Below are positions 8,620-17,278 of a stretch of DNA of 64,000 nucleotides, piece after piece. The translations under genes were made by a program, and so were the position numbers. The stretch is from Patescibacteria group bacterium (GTDB lineage: Bacteria > Patescibacteriota > Saccharimonadia > Saccharimonadales > UBA4665): contig JARXKN010000001.1 of assembly GCA_030271625.1 (NCBI GenBank), positions 558,001 to 622,000 of the forward strand, given 5' to 3'. The notes beneath the pieces were generated by a model. The model did no database searches and had not been told where the DNA came from. It saw nothing but the letters and a program-made list of their open reading frames with translations. How positions within the stretch are numbered: the stretch's first letter is position 1; each line of letters opens with the position of its first letter.

Positions 8620-9042
8620 ATGGAACAATTACCGATCAGAAAAACCGCTCGCTTAGTAGTGCGTGATAAAAATGACCACATCTATGGTTTTATCCGGCCA
8701 CTCGGTTCTAAAAGCCGGGCTGGTGATTTGGACTTTAGTGGCGGCGGTGTGGCCGACAACGAGACGCCGGAAGCAGCCGCGCTTCGGGAGTTTAAAGAAG
8801 AAACTGGCTTTGAAATATCCGAGCCTATCACCTTCCACTACGGTGTTAGTGAGCGCGACGGCGACGAGTGGTTTACGCGCTACTACTATTTAAGTAGCGA
8901 AAGAATTTCGCCCTGCGACATTACCCAATTGCCGGAGCATATCGGCATGGTCTGTGCCTCCAAGACCACCGTTTTAGACTTAACAGATTGTCAGCCGCAT
9001 AAGGCGGCGATTGATTGCCTCGAGTTTACAGCGGTTGCATAA
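8620..9042 (+). CDS. NUDIX hydrolase
   Basis: This 140-residue protein carries a NUDIX box at about 43-65: G43, E48 and the core REFKEETGF (R56-F64). It is a different subgroup from the NUDIX protein at 2890, with FSGGGV before the box and an aromatic stretch (RYYYLSSE) after it. Being in one operon with pyrophosphatase suggests housekeeping hydrolysis of nucleotide by-products, but the substrate is unknown. The gap gene follows after 60 nt with its own promoter and ribosome-binding site. Confidence 0.88.
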   Translation: MEQLPIRKTARLVVRDKNDHIYGFIRPLGSKSRAGDLDFSGGGVADNETPEAAALREFKEETGFEISEPITFHYGVSERDGDEWFTRYYYLSSERISPCDITQLPEHIGMVCASKTTVLDLTDCQPHKAAIDCLEFTAVA

Positions 9043-9102
9043 GACGCTTAAGCTAATTACAATAGACCTAGAAACAAATTACACTGACCAAAGGATGGGC
9101 TC

Positions 9103-10140
9103 ATGAAAACACGTCTCGCAATTAACGGATTTGGTCGCATTGGCCGTAACGCATTTAAGGTCGCCTTCGAACGCAGTGACATGGAAGTCGTGGCTCTCAA
9201 CGACTTAACCGATACAAAAACTTTAGCGCATCTGTTAAAGCATGACAGCAACTATGGCACCTATCAGCACGAGGTTAGTTTTGACGATACCGGGATTATT
9301 GTCGACGGTAAGCACATCCGCGTCTTTGCCGAGCTAGACCCCGCTAAATTACCGTGGAAAACTAACAAAATTGATGTTGTTATCGAATCAACTGGTTTCT
9401 TTGTTGATCCAGCCAAAGCCCGAGCACACATTGATGCCGGTGCCCATAAGGTAGTTATTAGCGCGCCCGCCAAGGGCGAAGGCGCCACCACGATTGTGTT
9501 GGGCGTTAATGAAGACCAGCTGCCCGAAGCCAGCGAGATTGTTAGCAATGCTAGCTGTACTACCAACTGTATTACCCCAGTGGCGGCCATTATTGAGCAC
9601 AACTTTGGTATTGAAAAAGCTATGATGACCACCATCCACAGCTACACTGCCAGCCAGAAACTACAAGATGCACCATCGAAAGATCTCCGCGAAGGCCGTA
9701 ATGCTGCCGAAAACATCGTGCCAACCACGACTGGCGCCAGCATTGCCGCCGGTCAGGCGTTGCCAGCCTTGCAGGGCATCTTTGGCGGCCTGAGTGTGCG
9801 TGTACCGACGCCGGTCGTCTCGCTGAGCGATTTCGTCATTATTACCAAGAAGCCCGTCTCGGTAGAAGAAGTTAATGAAGTCTTTAAAAAGGCTGCAAAG
9901 GAACCGTACTACCAAGGTATCTTGGCGGTAACTGAAGAAGAACTAGTTAGCAGTGACTTCATCGGCAACAGCCACTCGGCCATCGTCGATCTGAAATTAA
10001 CCGCTGTCGTCGCCGGCAACATGCTAAAAGTCGTGGCCTGGTACGACAACGAGTGGGGCTACAGTAACCGTCTGGTCGAGAATGTGGCCGATATTGGTCG
10101 TTTGTTACATCAAAAAGATCAAAGTCACACGCACGCTTAA
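9103..10140 (+). CDS. gap: Glyceraldehyde-3-phosphate dehydrogenase
   Basis: This 345-residue enzyme oxidises glyceraldehyde-3-phosphate to 1,3-bisphosphoglycerate with NAD(P). It has the Rossmann motif NGFGRIGR at the N-terminus, the active-site SNASCTTNC with nucleophile C152, the base histidine in TIHSYTASQ and the C-terminal WYDNEWGYSNR. Length and motifs are typical of the phosphorylating class. AAAGGATG stands 7-8 nt before the ATG, and TACACT (9080-9085) or TACAAT (9058-9063) could serve as -10. It starts a sugar-phosphate cluster that runs to about 14.3 kb, and rpiB follows after 3 nt. Confidence 0.97.
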   Translation: MKTRLAINGFGRIGRNAFKVAFERSDMEVVALNDLTDTKTLAHLLKHDSNYGTYQHEVSFDDTGIIVDGKHIRVFAELDPAKLPWKTNKIDVVIESTGFFVDPAKARAHIDAGAHKVVISAPAKGEGATTIVLGVNEDQLPEASEIVSNASCTTNCITPVAAIIEHNFGIEKAMMTTIHSYTASQKLQDAPSKDLREGRNAAENIVPTTTGASIAAGQALPALQGIFGGLSVRVPTPVVSLSDFVIITKKPVSVEEVNEVFKKAAKEPYYQGILAVTEEELVSSDFIGNSHSAIVDLKLTAVVAGNMLKVVAWYDNEWGYSNRLVENVADIGRLLHQKDQSHTHA

Positions 10141-10143
10141 GCC

Positions 10144-10590
10144 ATGAAAATATACATCGGCGCCGACCATAACGGTTACCAATATAAACAAGATTTAACC
10201 TATGCGCTGCAGAGCGCTGGACATGAAGTTATCGATGACGGCAACGTTTCTATCGATCCGAACGACGATTTTCCGCAATTCGCCGGCAAGGTCGTTACCG
10301 ATCTACTGGTTGACCCCGACCCGAATGCCCGCGGTTTACTCATCTGCGGCAGTGGCCAGGGCATGGCGATGGCGGCCAATCGGTTCCGGGGCATCCGCGC
10401 TAGCGTGTGCTGGAATTTAGAAGAAGCCCGTGCTAGCCGAAATGACGACGATAGTAACGTGTTGTGTCTGAGCTCGCGCTACTTATCAATTGATGAAGCT
10501 CAATCAATTGTAACTACTTTTATGCAAACGCCGTTTGCGGGCGCACCGCGCTTTATCCGTCGGCTGCAAGAGCTTGACCAGCTGACCTAA
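10144..10590 (+). CDS. rpiB: Ribose-5-phosphate isomerase B
   Basis: This 148-residue protein of the RpiB/LacAB family interconverts ribulose-5-phosphate and ribose-5-phosphate. It has the N-terminal GADHNGY motif and the active-site segment ICGSGQGMAMAANR, in which the cysteine is the expected catalytic base. It lies between gap and rpe with gaps of 3 and 1 nt, which places it firmly in the non-oxidative pentose phosphate operon. Confidence 0.92.
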   Translation: MKIYIGADHNGYQYKQDLTYALQSAGHEVIDDGNVSIDPNDDFPQFAGKVVTDLLVDPDPNARGLLICGSGQGMAMAANRFRGIRASVCWNLEEARASRNDDDSNVLCLSSRYLSIDEAQSIVTTFMQTPFAGAPRFIRRLQELDQLT

Positions 10591-10591
10591 T

Positions 10592-11224
10592 ATGGCAATC
10601 ATCTGTCCCACAGTCACAGCCTTTAACGAGCATGACTATAAGGAACAGCTGCTGCGGCTGCGGCCGTTTGCTAAACACATTCACATCGATTTGATGGATG
10701 GGCACTTGGCACCCACAGTTTCGCCCGGCCTAGACCATATTTGGTGGCCACCGGAGTTTACGGTTGATATTCATTTGATGTATCAGGAGCCAATGACAGC
10801 GCTTGACGATTTAATTCGCCTGCGACCACGGATGGTTATCGTTCATAACGAAGCTCACGTGCATCACATGCATTTTGCCGGAGAATTACACAAAGCTGGG
10901 ATTCAGACCGGGCTGGCATTACTACAAGCTACGCCAGTAGCCTATGCCGAACAGATTATGCATAGCTTTGATCAAGTACTAATCTTTAGCGGCAATCTGG
11001 GGCACCACGGTGGCAGTGCTAATCTCGAACTCTTAGCCAAAGCTAAAGAAATTCGCCAGCATCACCCCGATGTCGAAATAGCTTGGGATGGTGGTATTAC
11101 TGATCAAAACGTCGCTCAGCTGGTAGCTGGCGGCGTAGAAATCCTGAATGTTGGGGGCTACATCCAAAACAGTGGTGATCCCGCTAGCGCTTATGCTAAA
11201 CTAGAGGCAGTACTGCGTAGCTAA
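10592..11224 (+). CDS. rpe: Ribulose-phosphate 3-epimerase, divergent
   Basis: This 210-residue TIM-barrel protein should interconvert ribulose-5-phosphate and xylulose-5-phosphate. The metal and catalytic residues can be traced: HIDLMDGH (canonical HxDxMDG), DIHLM and AWDGGI (canonical VDGGI), with the phosphate-binding NVGGYI near the end. The sequence diverges from classical Rpe, with additional histidines (HVHHMHF), but the operon position between rpiB and transketolase supports the assignment. Confidence 0.85.
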   Translation: MAIICPTVTAFNEHDYKEQLLRLRPFAKHIHIDLMDGHLAPTVSPGLDHIWWPPEFTVDIHLMYQEPMTALDDLIRLRPRMVIVHNEAHVHHMHFAGELHKAGIQTGLALLQATPVAYAEQIMHSFDQVLIFSGNLGHHGGSANLELLAKAKEIRQHHPDVEIAWDGGITDQNVAQLVAGGVEILNVGGYIQNSGDPASAYAKLEAVLRS

Positions 11225-11225
11225 C

Positions 11226-12080
11226 ATGAAAAAACAACCAATCGCCAGATTAGAGACGATCGCTAATGATATCCGCAAAGATATCATTAAAATGCTGGAA
11301 CACGCCGGTAGCGGTCATAGCGCCGGGCCCCTTGGCTTGGCCGATATTTTTACAGCTCTCTATTTCGATGTCTTAAAACACGATCCTAAAAACCCTGACT
11401 GGGCTGATCGTGACATATTATTACTGAGTAACGGCCACTGTGTACCGGTTCGCTACGCTGCGATGGCGCATGCTGGCTACTTTCCCGTTAAAGAGCTGCT
11501 GACGCTCCGCAAATTCGGCTCACGCCTGCAAGGCCACCCCGAACGGACCCGACTACCGGGTATGGAAACAACCAGTGGACCTTTAGGCTGTGGCCTCAGT
11601 CAAGCCTGCGGTATGGCGCTGGCGATGCGGATGGATAAGCAGACCCACCGCTGGGTCTATGTGGTCATGGGCGATGGCGAGCTTAACGAGGGTAATATTT
11701 GGGAAGCAGCCATGCTCGGCGGCAAGTATCGGCTCAATAACGTCATTGGCATCATCGATCGTAATAATATCCAAATTGACGGCCCCACCGAAGATGTTAT
11801 GCCGCTCGAGAATCTCAAAGGTAAGTGGGAAAGCTTTGGTTGGCACGTCTTAGAAGTTAACGGCAATGATATCGAAGCCGTTATCGACGCCTGTGCTATG
11901 GCTAAAACTATTGCCGAAAAGCCGGTCATGATTATTGCCCATACCATTCCCGGCAAGGGCGTAGATTTCATGGAAAGTGACTTCCATTGGCACGGCATGC
12001 CGCCGGATCACGAGCAAGCAAAAAAAGCTTTACACGAACTCCGCACCTTAGGCGGCAAGATTAGGGGCGAACATGAATAG
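11226..12080 (+). CDS. tkt: Transketolase, N-terminal (thiamine diphosphate-binding) subunit
   Basis: This 284-residue subunit carries the thiamine diphosphate/Mg motif GDGELNEGNIWEA followed by IIDRNNIQIDG, plus SNGHC and METTSGPLGCGLSQA. It equals the first half of a one-chain transketolase (about 650 residues) and needs the C-terminal subunit encoded at 12372. It moves two-carbon units between sugar phosphates. The split is a true two-gene arrangement: each half has its own start, and a membrane protein gene lies between them, overlapping this gene by 8 nt. Confidence 0.93.
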   Translation: MKKQPIARLETIANDIRKDIIKMLEHAGSGHSAGPLGLADIFTALYFDVLKHDPKNPDWADRDILLLSNGHCVPVRYAAMAHAGYFPVKELLTLRKFGSRLQGHPERTRLPGMETTSGPLGCGLSQACGMALAMRMDKQTHRWVYVVMGDGELNEGNIWEAAMLGGKYRLNNVIGIIDRNNIQIDGPTEDVMPLENLKGKWESFGWHVLEVNGNDIEAVIDACAMAKTIAEKPVMIIAHTIPGKGVDFMESDFHWHGMPPDHEQAKKALHELRTLGGKIRGEHE

Positions 12081-12375
12081 CCTTGGCATCAATCAGTACT
12101 CCTATCAGCGCCGGCCAATTAGCACTATTGTCTGGAGCTGGGTCGGAGCGTTAGTGAGCTTGTTATTACTGATTCCGGCCGGCGGTATGGTCGTGGCCGA
12201 TATATCAGCCTATCGCTCATGCTCGATTAACACTTCCGGCTTAACAGTCAGCGCCTGTGGCAAACACTCGGTTGACGTATCAGATCTGATTATCATCGGA
12301 CTGTTTATCGGCACGGTTTTATTAGTAATTTGCGCGGTTACCCACGCGCTCCGAATGTCGAGGAAAACCCAATGA
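12073..12375 (+). CDS. Small two-pass membrane protein between the transketolase halves
   Basis: This 100-residue protein is not recognised. It has two hydrophobic segments (about 17-40 and 73-95) around a short loop with two cysteines (SCSINTSGLTVSACG), which may form a disulfide outside the cell. Its start lies inside the last codons of the transketolase N subunit gene and its stop overlaps the next start as ATGA (12372-12375), so all three are translationally coupled. A possible role is membrane attachment of the transketolase, but nothing in the sequence proves this. Confidence 0.75.
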   Translation: MNSLGINQYSYQRRPISTIVWSWVGALVSLLLLIPAGGMVVADISAYRSCSINTSGLTVSACGKHSVDVSDLIIIGLFIGTVLLVICAVTHALRMSRKTQ

Positions 12376-13346
12376 GCAATCTACACTTAGCTGATTTATC
12401 GGCCGATATAACAGCCGAACCAATCCGCAAGGGCTTTGGTCGCGGCTTACTAGCGGCCGGCAAGCTCGACGTCAATGTCGTGGCAGCCTGTGCCGATTTG
12501 ACTGACTCAACCCAAATGAGCTTATTTAAGGCCGAATTTCCCGAACGGTTTGTAGAAATTGGCGTGGCCGAACAAAATCTGGCAACCGTCGGTGCGGGGC
12601 TGGCGGCGATGGGTAAGATTCCATTTGTCAGTAGCTACGCCGCCTTTAGCCCGGGCCGAAACTGGGAGCAGATCCGGACCACCGCCTGTCTGAACGAGCG
12701 AGCCGTTAAGATTGTTGGTTCCCACGCCGGCGTTAGCGTTGGTCCCGATGGCGCGACGCACCAAATGCTGGAGGATATCGCCCTGATGCGCGTCTTACCT
12801 AACATGGTGGTGATTGTACCCGGCGACAGCCTAGAGGCTGAACGGGCTACCATGGCGATGGCTAAAGATGGTCGACCTAACTACCTCCGTTTAGCCCGAG
12901 AAGCAACCCCCATCATTACTACTGCTAAAACACCGTTCGAAATTGGCAAGGCCTATGTCTACGAACCGGGGAGTGACGTGACTATTATTGCTACCGGCAC
13001 TATGACCTATCAGGCACTGCTGGCGGCCGAGCAACTGTTTAAAGACGGTATTGAGGCCGAGGTGGTACACGTACCGACCATTAAACCGCTCGATGCTGAC
13101 ACCATCTTAAAGAGCGTTAGAAAAACTGGTTGTGTTGTCACGGCCGAAGAAGGCCAAGTCATTGGCGGTTTAGGCGGGGCGATTGCCGAGTTGCTGGCCG
13201 AAAATCACCCGGCGCCCCTCAAACGAATTGGCATGTTAGATCACTTTGGAGAATCGGGCGAGCCAAATCAGTTGTTAGAACACTTTGGGCTAGATGCCAA
13301 GCACATCCGTTTAGCCGCCCATCACGTTATCGATAAGAAAAAATAA
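12372..13346 (+). CDS. tkt: Transketolase, C-terminal (pyrimidine-binding) subunit
   Basis: This 324-residue subunit supplies the pyrimidine-binding and C-terminal domains. The motif RFVEIGVAEQNLATVGAGLA contains the conserved glutamate that activates the cofactor, and VVTAEEGQVIGGLGGA marks the C-terminal domain. The start at 12372 overlaps the upstream stop (ATGA), has GAGGAAAA before it and gives the normal N-terminus; the open frame extending back to 12330 is rejected. It completes the enzyme with the subunit at 11226. Confidence 0.93.
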   Translation: MSNLHLADLSADITAEPIRKGFGRGLLAAGKLDVNVVAACADLTDSTQMSLFKAEFPERFVEIGVAEQNLATVGAGLAAMGKIPFVSSYAAFSPGRNWEQIRTTACLNERAVKIVGSHAGVSVGPDGATHQMLEDIALMRVLPNMVVIVPGDSLEAERATMAMAKDGRPNYLRLAREATPIITTAKTPFEIGKAYVYEPGSDVTIIATGTMTYQALLAAEQLFKDGIEAEVVHVPTIKPLDADTILKSVRKTGCVVTAEEGQVIGGLGGAIAELLAENHPAPLKRIGMLDHFGESGEPNQLLEHFGLDAKHIRLAAHHVIDKKK

Positions 13347-13361
13347 CCGTAAGGAAACCTC

Positions 13362-14279
13362 ATGTCTCAAACTCTTCGCCAAATGCGCTATAACTGTCAT
13401 AAAGCTCGAGCTCGCATGGCCCAAGCCCGAGCAGAGCACTGGGCTTTTGGGGCCTTTAATCTTGATGACGAAGCGACCTTAAAAGCCGTTGCGCTAGCTG
13501 CCAAAGCTAAGAATGCTCCCGTGCTAGTAGAAGTGAGCCAAGGCGAAGTCGATGACATCGGCATCGACACGGTTCGTGATATGGTTGATAATTTTATAGC
13601 TGAATACGGCGTTGAAATGTACGTTAACTTAGACCACAGTCCCAGCGTCGAAGCGGCCATGGACGGTATTGAAGCCGGTTTTGAATTCATTCATATTGAT
13701 GTTTCCCAGGCCGATCATGACGCCAGCGATGAAACGATTGCCGATGCCACCCGGGCGGTTGTAGAGTATGCGCAGCTGACCGGCGCCCTGGTAGAAAGCG
13801 AGCCACACTACTTTGGTGGTTCTAGCAATGTCCACACCGAAGATATTAATTATGATGAAATCAAAAAGACCTTTAGCACGCCTGATGGCATGCGGGCCTT
13901 TGTGGAAAGCACCGGCATCGATACCTTCGCTGCCGCCATTGGTAACCTGCACGGTAAATACCCGGTACCCAAGGTGTTAGATTTAGAACTGTTACAGCTA
14001 CTGCGTGACGCCAGCGACTGCAATATCAGCTTGCACGGCGGTAGTGGCACTCCCGGCCATTTTTTCCGCGACGCGGTTAAGATTGGTGTCACCAAGGTTA
14101 ATATTAACTCCGATATGCGCTATGTTTATCGCACGACGCTTGAACAAGCCCTTAAAGACAATCCCGATGAGTACGCGACCGCCAAACTGGTAGGGAAGCA
14201 TGTCGTACCTGCTGTCCAGGCGGTGGTAGAGAGCAAGCTGGTCGACTTCAGTTCGGCCGGTAAAGCCGTCATTGGCTAG
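13362..14279 (+). CDS. fba: Class II (zinc) fructose-bisphosphate aldolase family
   Basis: This 305-residue TIM-barrel enzyme should cleave fructose-1,6-bisphosphate to dihydroxyacetone phosphate and glyceraldehyde-3-phosphate, or condense them. Zinc ligands are seen in NLDHS, GNLHGKY and LHGGSGTPG; KVNINSDMR is the phosphate-binding loop. The central part differs from textbook class II enzymes (HIDVSQADHD in place of MIDGS), so a related ketose-bisphosphate is possible. GGAAA stands before the ATG, 15 nt after the transketolase gene. It closes the co-directional pentose-phosphate run. Confidence 0.88.
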   Translation: MSQTLRQMRYNCHKARARMAQARAEHWAFGAFNLDDEATLKAVALAAKAKNAPVLVEVSQGEVDDIGIDTVRDMVDNFIAEYGVEMYVNLDHSPSVEAAMDGIEAGFEFIHIDVSQADHDASDETIADATRAVVEYAQLTGALVESEPHYFGGSSNVHTEDINYDEIKKTFSTPDGMRAFVESTGIDTFAAAIGNLHGKYPVPKVLDLELLQLLRDASDCNISLHGGSGTPGHFFRDAVKIGVTKVNINSDMRYVYRTTLEQALKDNPDEYATAKLVGKHVVPAVQAVVESKLVDFSSAGKAVIG

Positions 14280-14361
14280 GTAGTTGCTCTAGTTCACCCA
14301 AGTATGGGACAATAGAGGCAGATAAGCATAACAATAATTAGAAAGTGGTGGGAACAATAGA

Positions 14362-15366
14362 GTGGCGCAACAACCAGATGTAATTTGTATCGGTGATATT
14401 GTTACCGATGCTTTTATTAAGCTAATCGATGACCAAGCACACACCTATGCTAATGAGCATGGCAAGTGGCTGGCCATGCAGTTTGGCACCAAGTTGCCAT
14501 TTGACCACGTCGAAGTCTTAGAAGCGGTCGGTAATGCCGCTAACGCGGCGGTCTCGTTTGCACGGCTCGGCCTCAACACCGCCTTCGTTACCAATGTTGG
14601 TGGCGACCAAGCTGGCCGTGATATGATAACTGCTCTCGAAAAAAACGGCGTCGATCACCGCTTTGTACGCGTTAACCCGGGCAAGAACAGCAACTATCAC
14701 TACGTCTTGTGGTACAAGGAAGAGCGGACTATCTTAATTAAGCACGAAGAGTACGACTACCACTGGCCGCACCTCCGCCCGAGTGAGGTTCCACGCTGGG
14801 TCTACTTTAGTTCTATCTCCGAACACGCCCTAGATTATTCTGATCAGATTGCTGATTGGCTGGAGGCTAATCCGGAGGTGAAATTAGCCTTCCAACCTGG
14901 TACTTTCCAAATGGAAGCTGGCATTGAGCGCTTGCGACGATTATACGCCCGAGCCGAAGTTGTCGTCTTGAACCGCGAAGAAGCTGTCTTTGTAACCGGC
15001 GGTGACTACGATAACGTTCATGATTTGATGGACCGTTTGCATAGCATTGGCACCAAGATTGTCGTCATTACAGATGGCCCGAAGGGCGCTTACGCCTCGG
15101 ATGGCCATACCCGTTTACAAATGCCACTGTATCCCGACCCAGCCCCACCAGTTGAACGAACCGGCGCTGGTGATGCCTTTGCTTCGACCTTCGTGGCCGC
15201 GCTAGCCAAGGGTAATACGCTGGAAGGCGCCTTACAATGGGCACCAATTAACTCGATGAATGTGGTCCAGCACGTTGGCGCTCAAAATGGCCTATTACCA
15301 GAAGCGCAGCTCGAAAACTTGCTACGCCACGCACCAGATTGGTACCGCGCTACGCCAATGCAGTAA
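14362..15366 (+). CDS. PfkB/ribokinase-family sugar kinase
   Basis: This 334-residue protein has the PfkB fold: an N-terminal strand DVICIGDIVTD, GGDQAGRD, and the signature RTGAGDAFAS, in which the aspartate is the catalytic base. The family phosphorylates ribose, fructose, fructose-6-phosphate, adenosine and related compounds. Its place after gap-rpiB-rpe-tkt-fba suggests a sugar or sugar phosphate entering this pathway. An insertion (YANEHGKWLAMQFGTKLP at about 28-45) and KEERTILIKHEEYDYHWPHL are features of a lineage-specific subgroup. Start is GTG with a weak upstream purine run, so it is less certain. Confidence 0.85.
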   Translation: MAQQPDVICIGDIVTDAFIKLIDDQAHTYANEHGKWLAMQFGTKLPFDHVEVLEAVGNAANAAVSFARLGLNTAFVTNVGGDQAGRDMITALEKNGVDHRFVRVNPGKNSNYHYVLWYKEERTILIKHEEYDYHWPHLRPSEVPRWVYFSSISEHALDYSDQIADWLEANPEVKLAFQPGTFQMEAGIERLRRLYARAEVVVLNREEAVFVTGGDYDNVHDLMDRLHSIGTKIVVITDGPKGAYASDGHTRLQMPLYPDPAPPVERTGAGDAFASTFVAALAKGNTLEGALQWAPINSMNVVQHVGAQNGLLPEAQLENLLRHAPDWYRATPMQ

Positions 15367-15449
15367 TTACCGCTATCAACGTGTTAAAAACATGGTGATT
15401 ATGGTAATCTGTAGATAGAGCTAACGTTTAAAACAAAAGAGACCAAGAC

Positions 15450-16694
15450 ATGACCCGCTTCCTGTCAGAATCGCTGCAAGCACCCGAGCCGTTCTTCCGG
15501 CTTCATTTACGCGGCCTGGAACGGGCCCATGGCAACCCAAGCGCTGATATAAAACTGACCAGTGCTATAAACGCCAGCTTGCAGGCCAAGCTGCAGCAGC
15601 TCGGGCTTGATCCGCACGACACAACCCCTCAAGAGCTATATCTGGCCCTAAATTCCAAGCTACAAGCCGATGAAGCTAAGCTAATCAAAGGCCTGCGGAC
15701 ACGCGCCGCCACGCACATTTCGGCCGAAGCCGATGTGGTCGCCGGCATGGCTCATGCTTTAGAACGGTTACCGATTAAAACTAACTGTTACGCCCTAAAA
15801 CCGGTCACCTTTAAGCAGCTCATTAAAGCCCAACCACCGAAGAAAGTCATGAAGCAACTAGGTTATCGGTCTATCGATTCCATGCTGAAGCAGGAACCGA
15901 TGGCGGCGATTATGGCCGCCGCCGTTATTGCCGAATCGCCATCATGGCAGCGGCATTTGTTTGATCGTTACAAAAAATTAACCCCCAGTAACTTCGAAAC
16001 TCGTCAACTAGCCATCGTTCACCCTAACTCGCGGCGCTGGCTCAGCTTATCGGCTAACAGTGTAGCCCGCCAAAAACACAATTTATTAGCCTTTCCAGAA
16101 TTGGGGGCGATTGTCTTGCTACCACTACCGGCCGCTGCGCCAGTCGGGGCAGTTACTGCCAGCTTAGCGTTGGCGTTGCACGCCCTCAACGAAGTGCGAG
16201 CCAGCGGTACCTATCTTAAGTTGTGCCAGGTTCGACCGGACTTTGGGACTATCGTCCAGTCGATTGCCACTTCAGAGCCGCAGCTCCAGGCGCAGTTGCT
16301 CGATAAGCAAGTGTCTTGGCAGGTAATACAGCGCTACTATGCGCGCTTACAACAACATTTCCGTGAGGATTTGTTTGAGCCACACATTCAGCTCGACGAT
16401 CTGGCCTGGCATGGTGTAGAGCAAGCCATGAGCTTTATTGAACCAAGTCTGCATTTCTGGCAGCACAGTAGCCATATTGGCATGCTACACAACCAAAAAG
16501 CAGTGTCGCTTAATATCATCGATACCGCGCTCAACGTCTGCAATAAATTACCGTTTGAGCAACGGGTGCATAGCTATTTCCAGAAATCACTGTGGCATGA
16601 GCTGCAGCTACAGTATTTGCAGCCGCACATCGTCGAACAAACCGTATTATCGGCATTACAACCCCAACTGACATACGCTCCGGCGATGGCCTAA
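15450..16694 (+). CDS. Uncharacterised 414-residue protein
   Basis: I do not recognise this protein. It is mostly helical, rich in leucine, glutamine and alanine, with no signal peptide; one hydrophobic stretch (AIVLLPLPAAAPVGAVTASLALALHAL, about 220-245) may be a buried helix pair or a weak membrane segment. AAGAGA stands 8 nt before the ATG, and TAATCT near 15404 may be its -10. It is followed after 17 nt by a LOG/SLOG-like gene and then a membrane-anchored protein, so the three look like one transcription unit. Base and codon use match the surroundings. Confidence 0.8.
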   Translation: MTRFLSESLQAPEPFFRLHLRGLERAHGNPSADIKLTSAINASLQAKLQQLGLDPHDTTPQELYLALNSKLQADEAKLIKGLRTRAATHISAEADVVAGMAHALERLPIKTNCYALKPVTFKQLIKAQPPKKVMKQLGYRSIDSMLKQEPMAAIMAAAVIAESPSWQRHLFDRYKKLTPSNFETRQLAIVHPNSRRWLSLSANSVARQKHNLLAFPELGAIVLLPLPAAAPVGAVTASLALALHALNEVRASGTYLKLCQVRPDFGTIVQSIATSEPQLQAQLLDKQVSWQVIQRYYARLQQHFREDLFEPHIQLDDLAWHGVEQAMSFIEPSLHFWQHSSHIGMLHNQKAVSLNIIDTALNVCNKLPFEQRVHSYFQKSLWHELQLQYLQPHIVEQTVLSALQPQLTYAPAMA

Positions 16695-16711
16695 AGATGA
16701 AAGGATAAATT

Positions 16712-17278
16712 ATGTATCAAATTTGTGTATCAGGAGCCGCTAAAGGCGACAGCGTCGAAGAAGGTAAGCTGCTGGCTGCCCAACTCGGCATCGCGATAGC
16801 TAAAGCCGGTCACTCGTTAATGACCGGGGCTACCATTGGCTTGCCTAACTATGCCGCCGAAGCTTACAAAAAAGCTGGCGGCATTATGAGCGTTGGAATT
16901 AGCCCGGCCGCCAGTAAAATCGAACACGTTATGAAATATCGGCTACCAACGTTGGCCTACGACACTATCCTCTATTCTGGGCTGCACTATGTTGGTCGCG
17001 ACACGCTGCTGATTACCTCCAGCGATGCCGTTGTCAGCATTGGCGGCCGGCTCGGGACCTTGCACGAGTTTACGATTGCTATGGAAACTGATACCCCGAT
17101 TGGCTTCTTGCAGGGGGCAGGTGGCATCAGTGAAGAAATTCAAACTTTAATGGGATTAGCTCACCCGTTGCGTTCCGGGGCCATGGTAACCTTCCATGAA
17201 GATTCCGACGAGCTAATTCGGGAACTGACGGCTCATTTAGACGTTGAGCACGTTAAATATAAAAACCTCTACCAGTAA
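16712..17278 (+). CDS. LOG/SLOG-like Rossmann protein (TIGR00725-type)
   Basis: This 188-residue protein has the Rossmann-like architecture of the 'lysine decarboxylase'/LOG group: N-terminal ICVSGAAKGD, GHSLMTGATIGLPNYAAEAY and the hallmark SIGGRLGTLHEF (LOG PGGxGTxxE, with the leading Pro replaced). LOG enzymes release free bases from nucleoside monophosphates, and SLOG proteins bind nucleotide-like ligands. The real substrate here is unknown. AAAGGAT stands before the ATG. The stop and the next start overlap as TAATG, so the downstream membrane protein is coupled to it. Confidence 0.82.
   Translation: MYQICVSGAAKGDSVEEGKLLAAQLGIAIAKAGHSLMTGATIGLPNYAAEAYKKAGGIMSVGISPAASKIEHVMKYRLPTLAYDTILYSGLHYVGRDTLLITSSDAVVSIGGRLGTLHEFTIAMETDTPIGFLQGAGGISEEIQTLMGLAHPLRSGAMVTFHEDSDELIRELTAHLDVEHVKYKNLYQ

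Noticed and set aside
12330-12371. An earlier TTG start for the transketolase C subunit
   Set aside because: The ATG at 12372 overlaps the upstream stop as ATGA, has GAGGAAAA before it and gives the usual N-terminus.
11226-13346. Transketolase broken by a frameshift
   Set aside because: The halves are complete subunits, each with its own start, and a separate membrane protein gene lies between them; split transketolases are a known arrangement.
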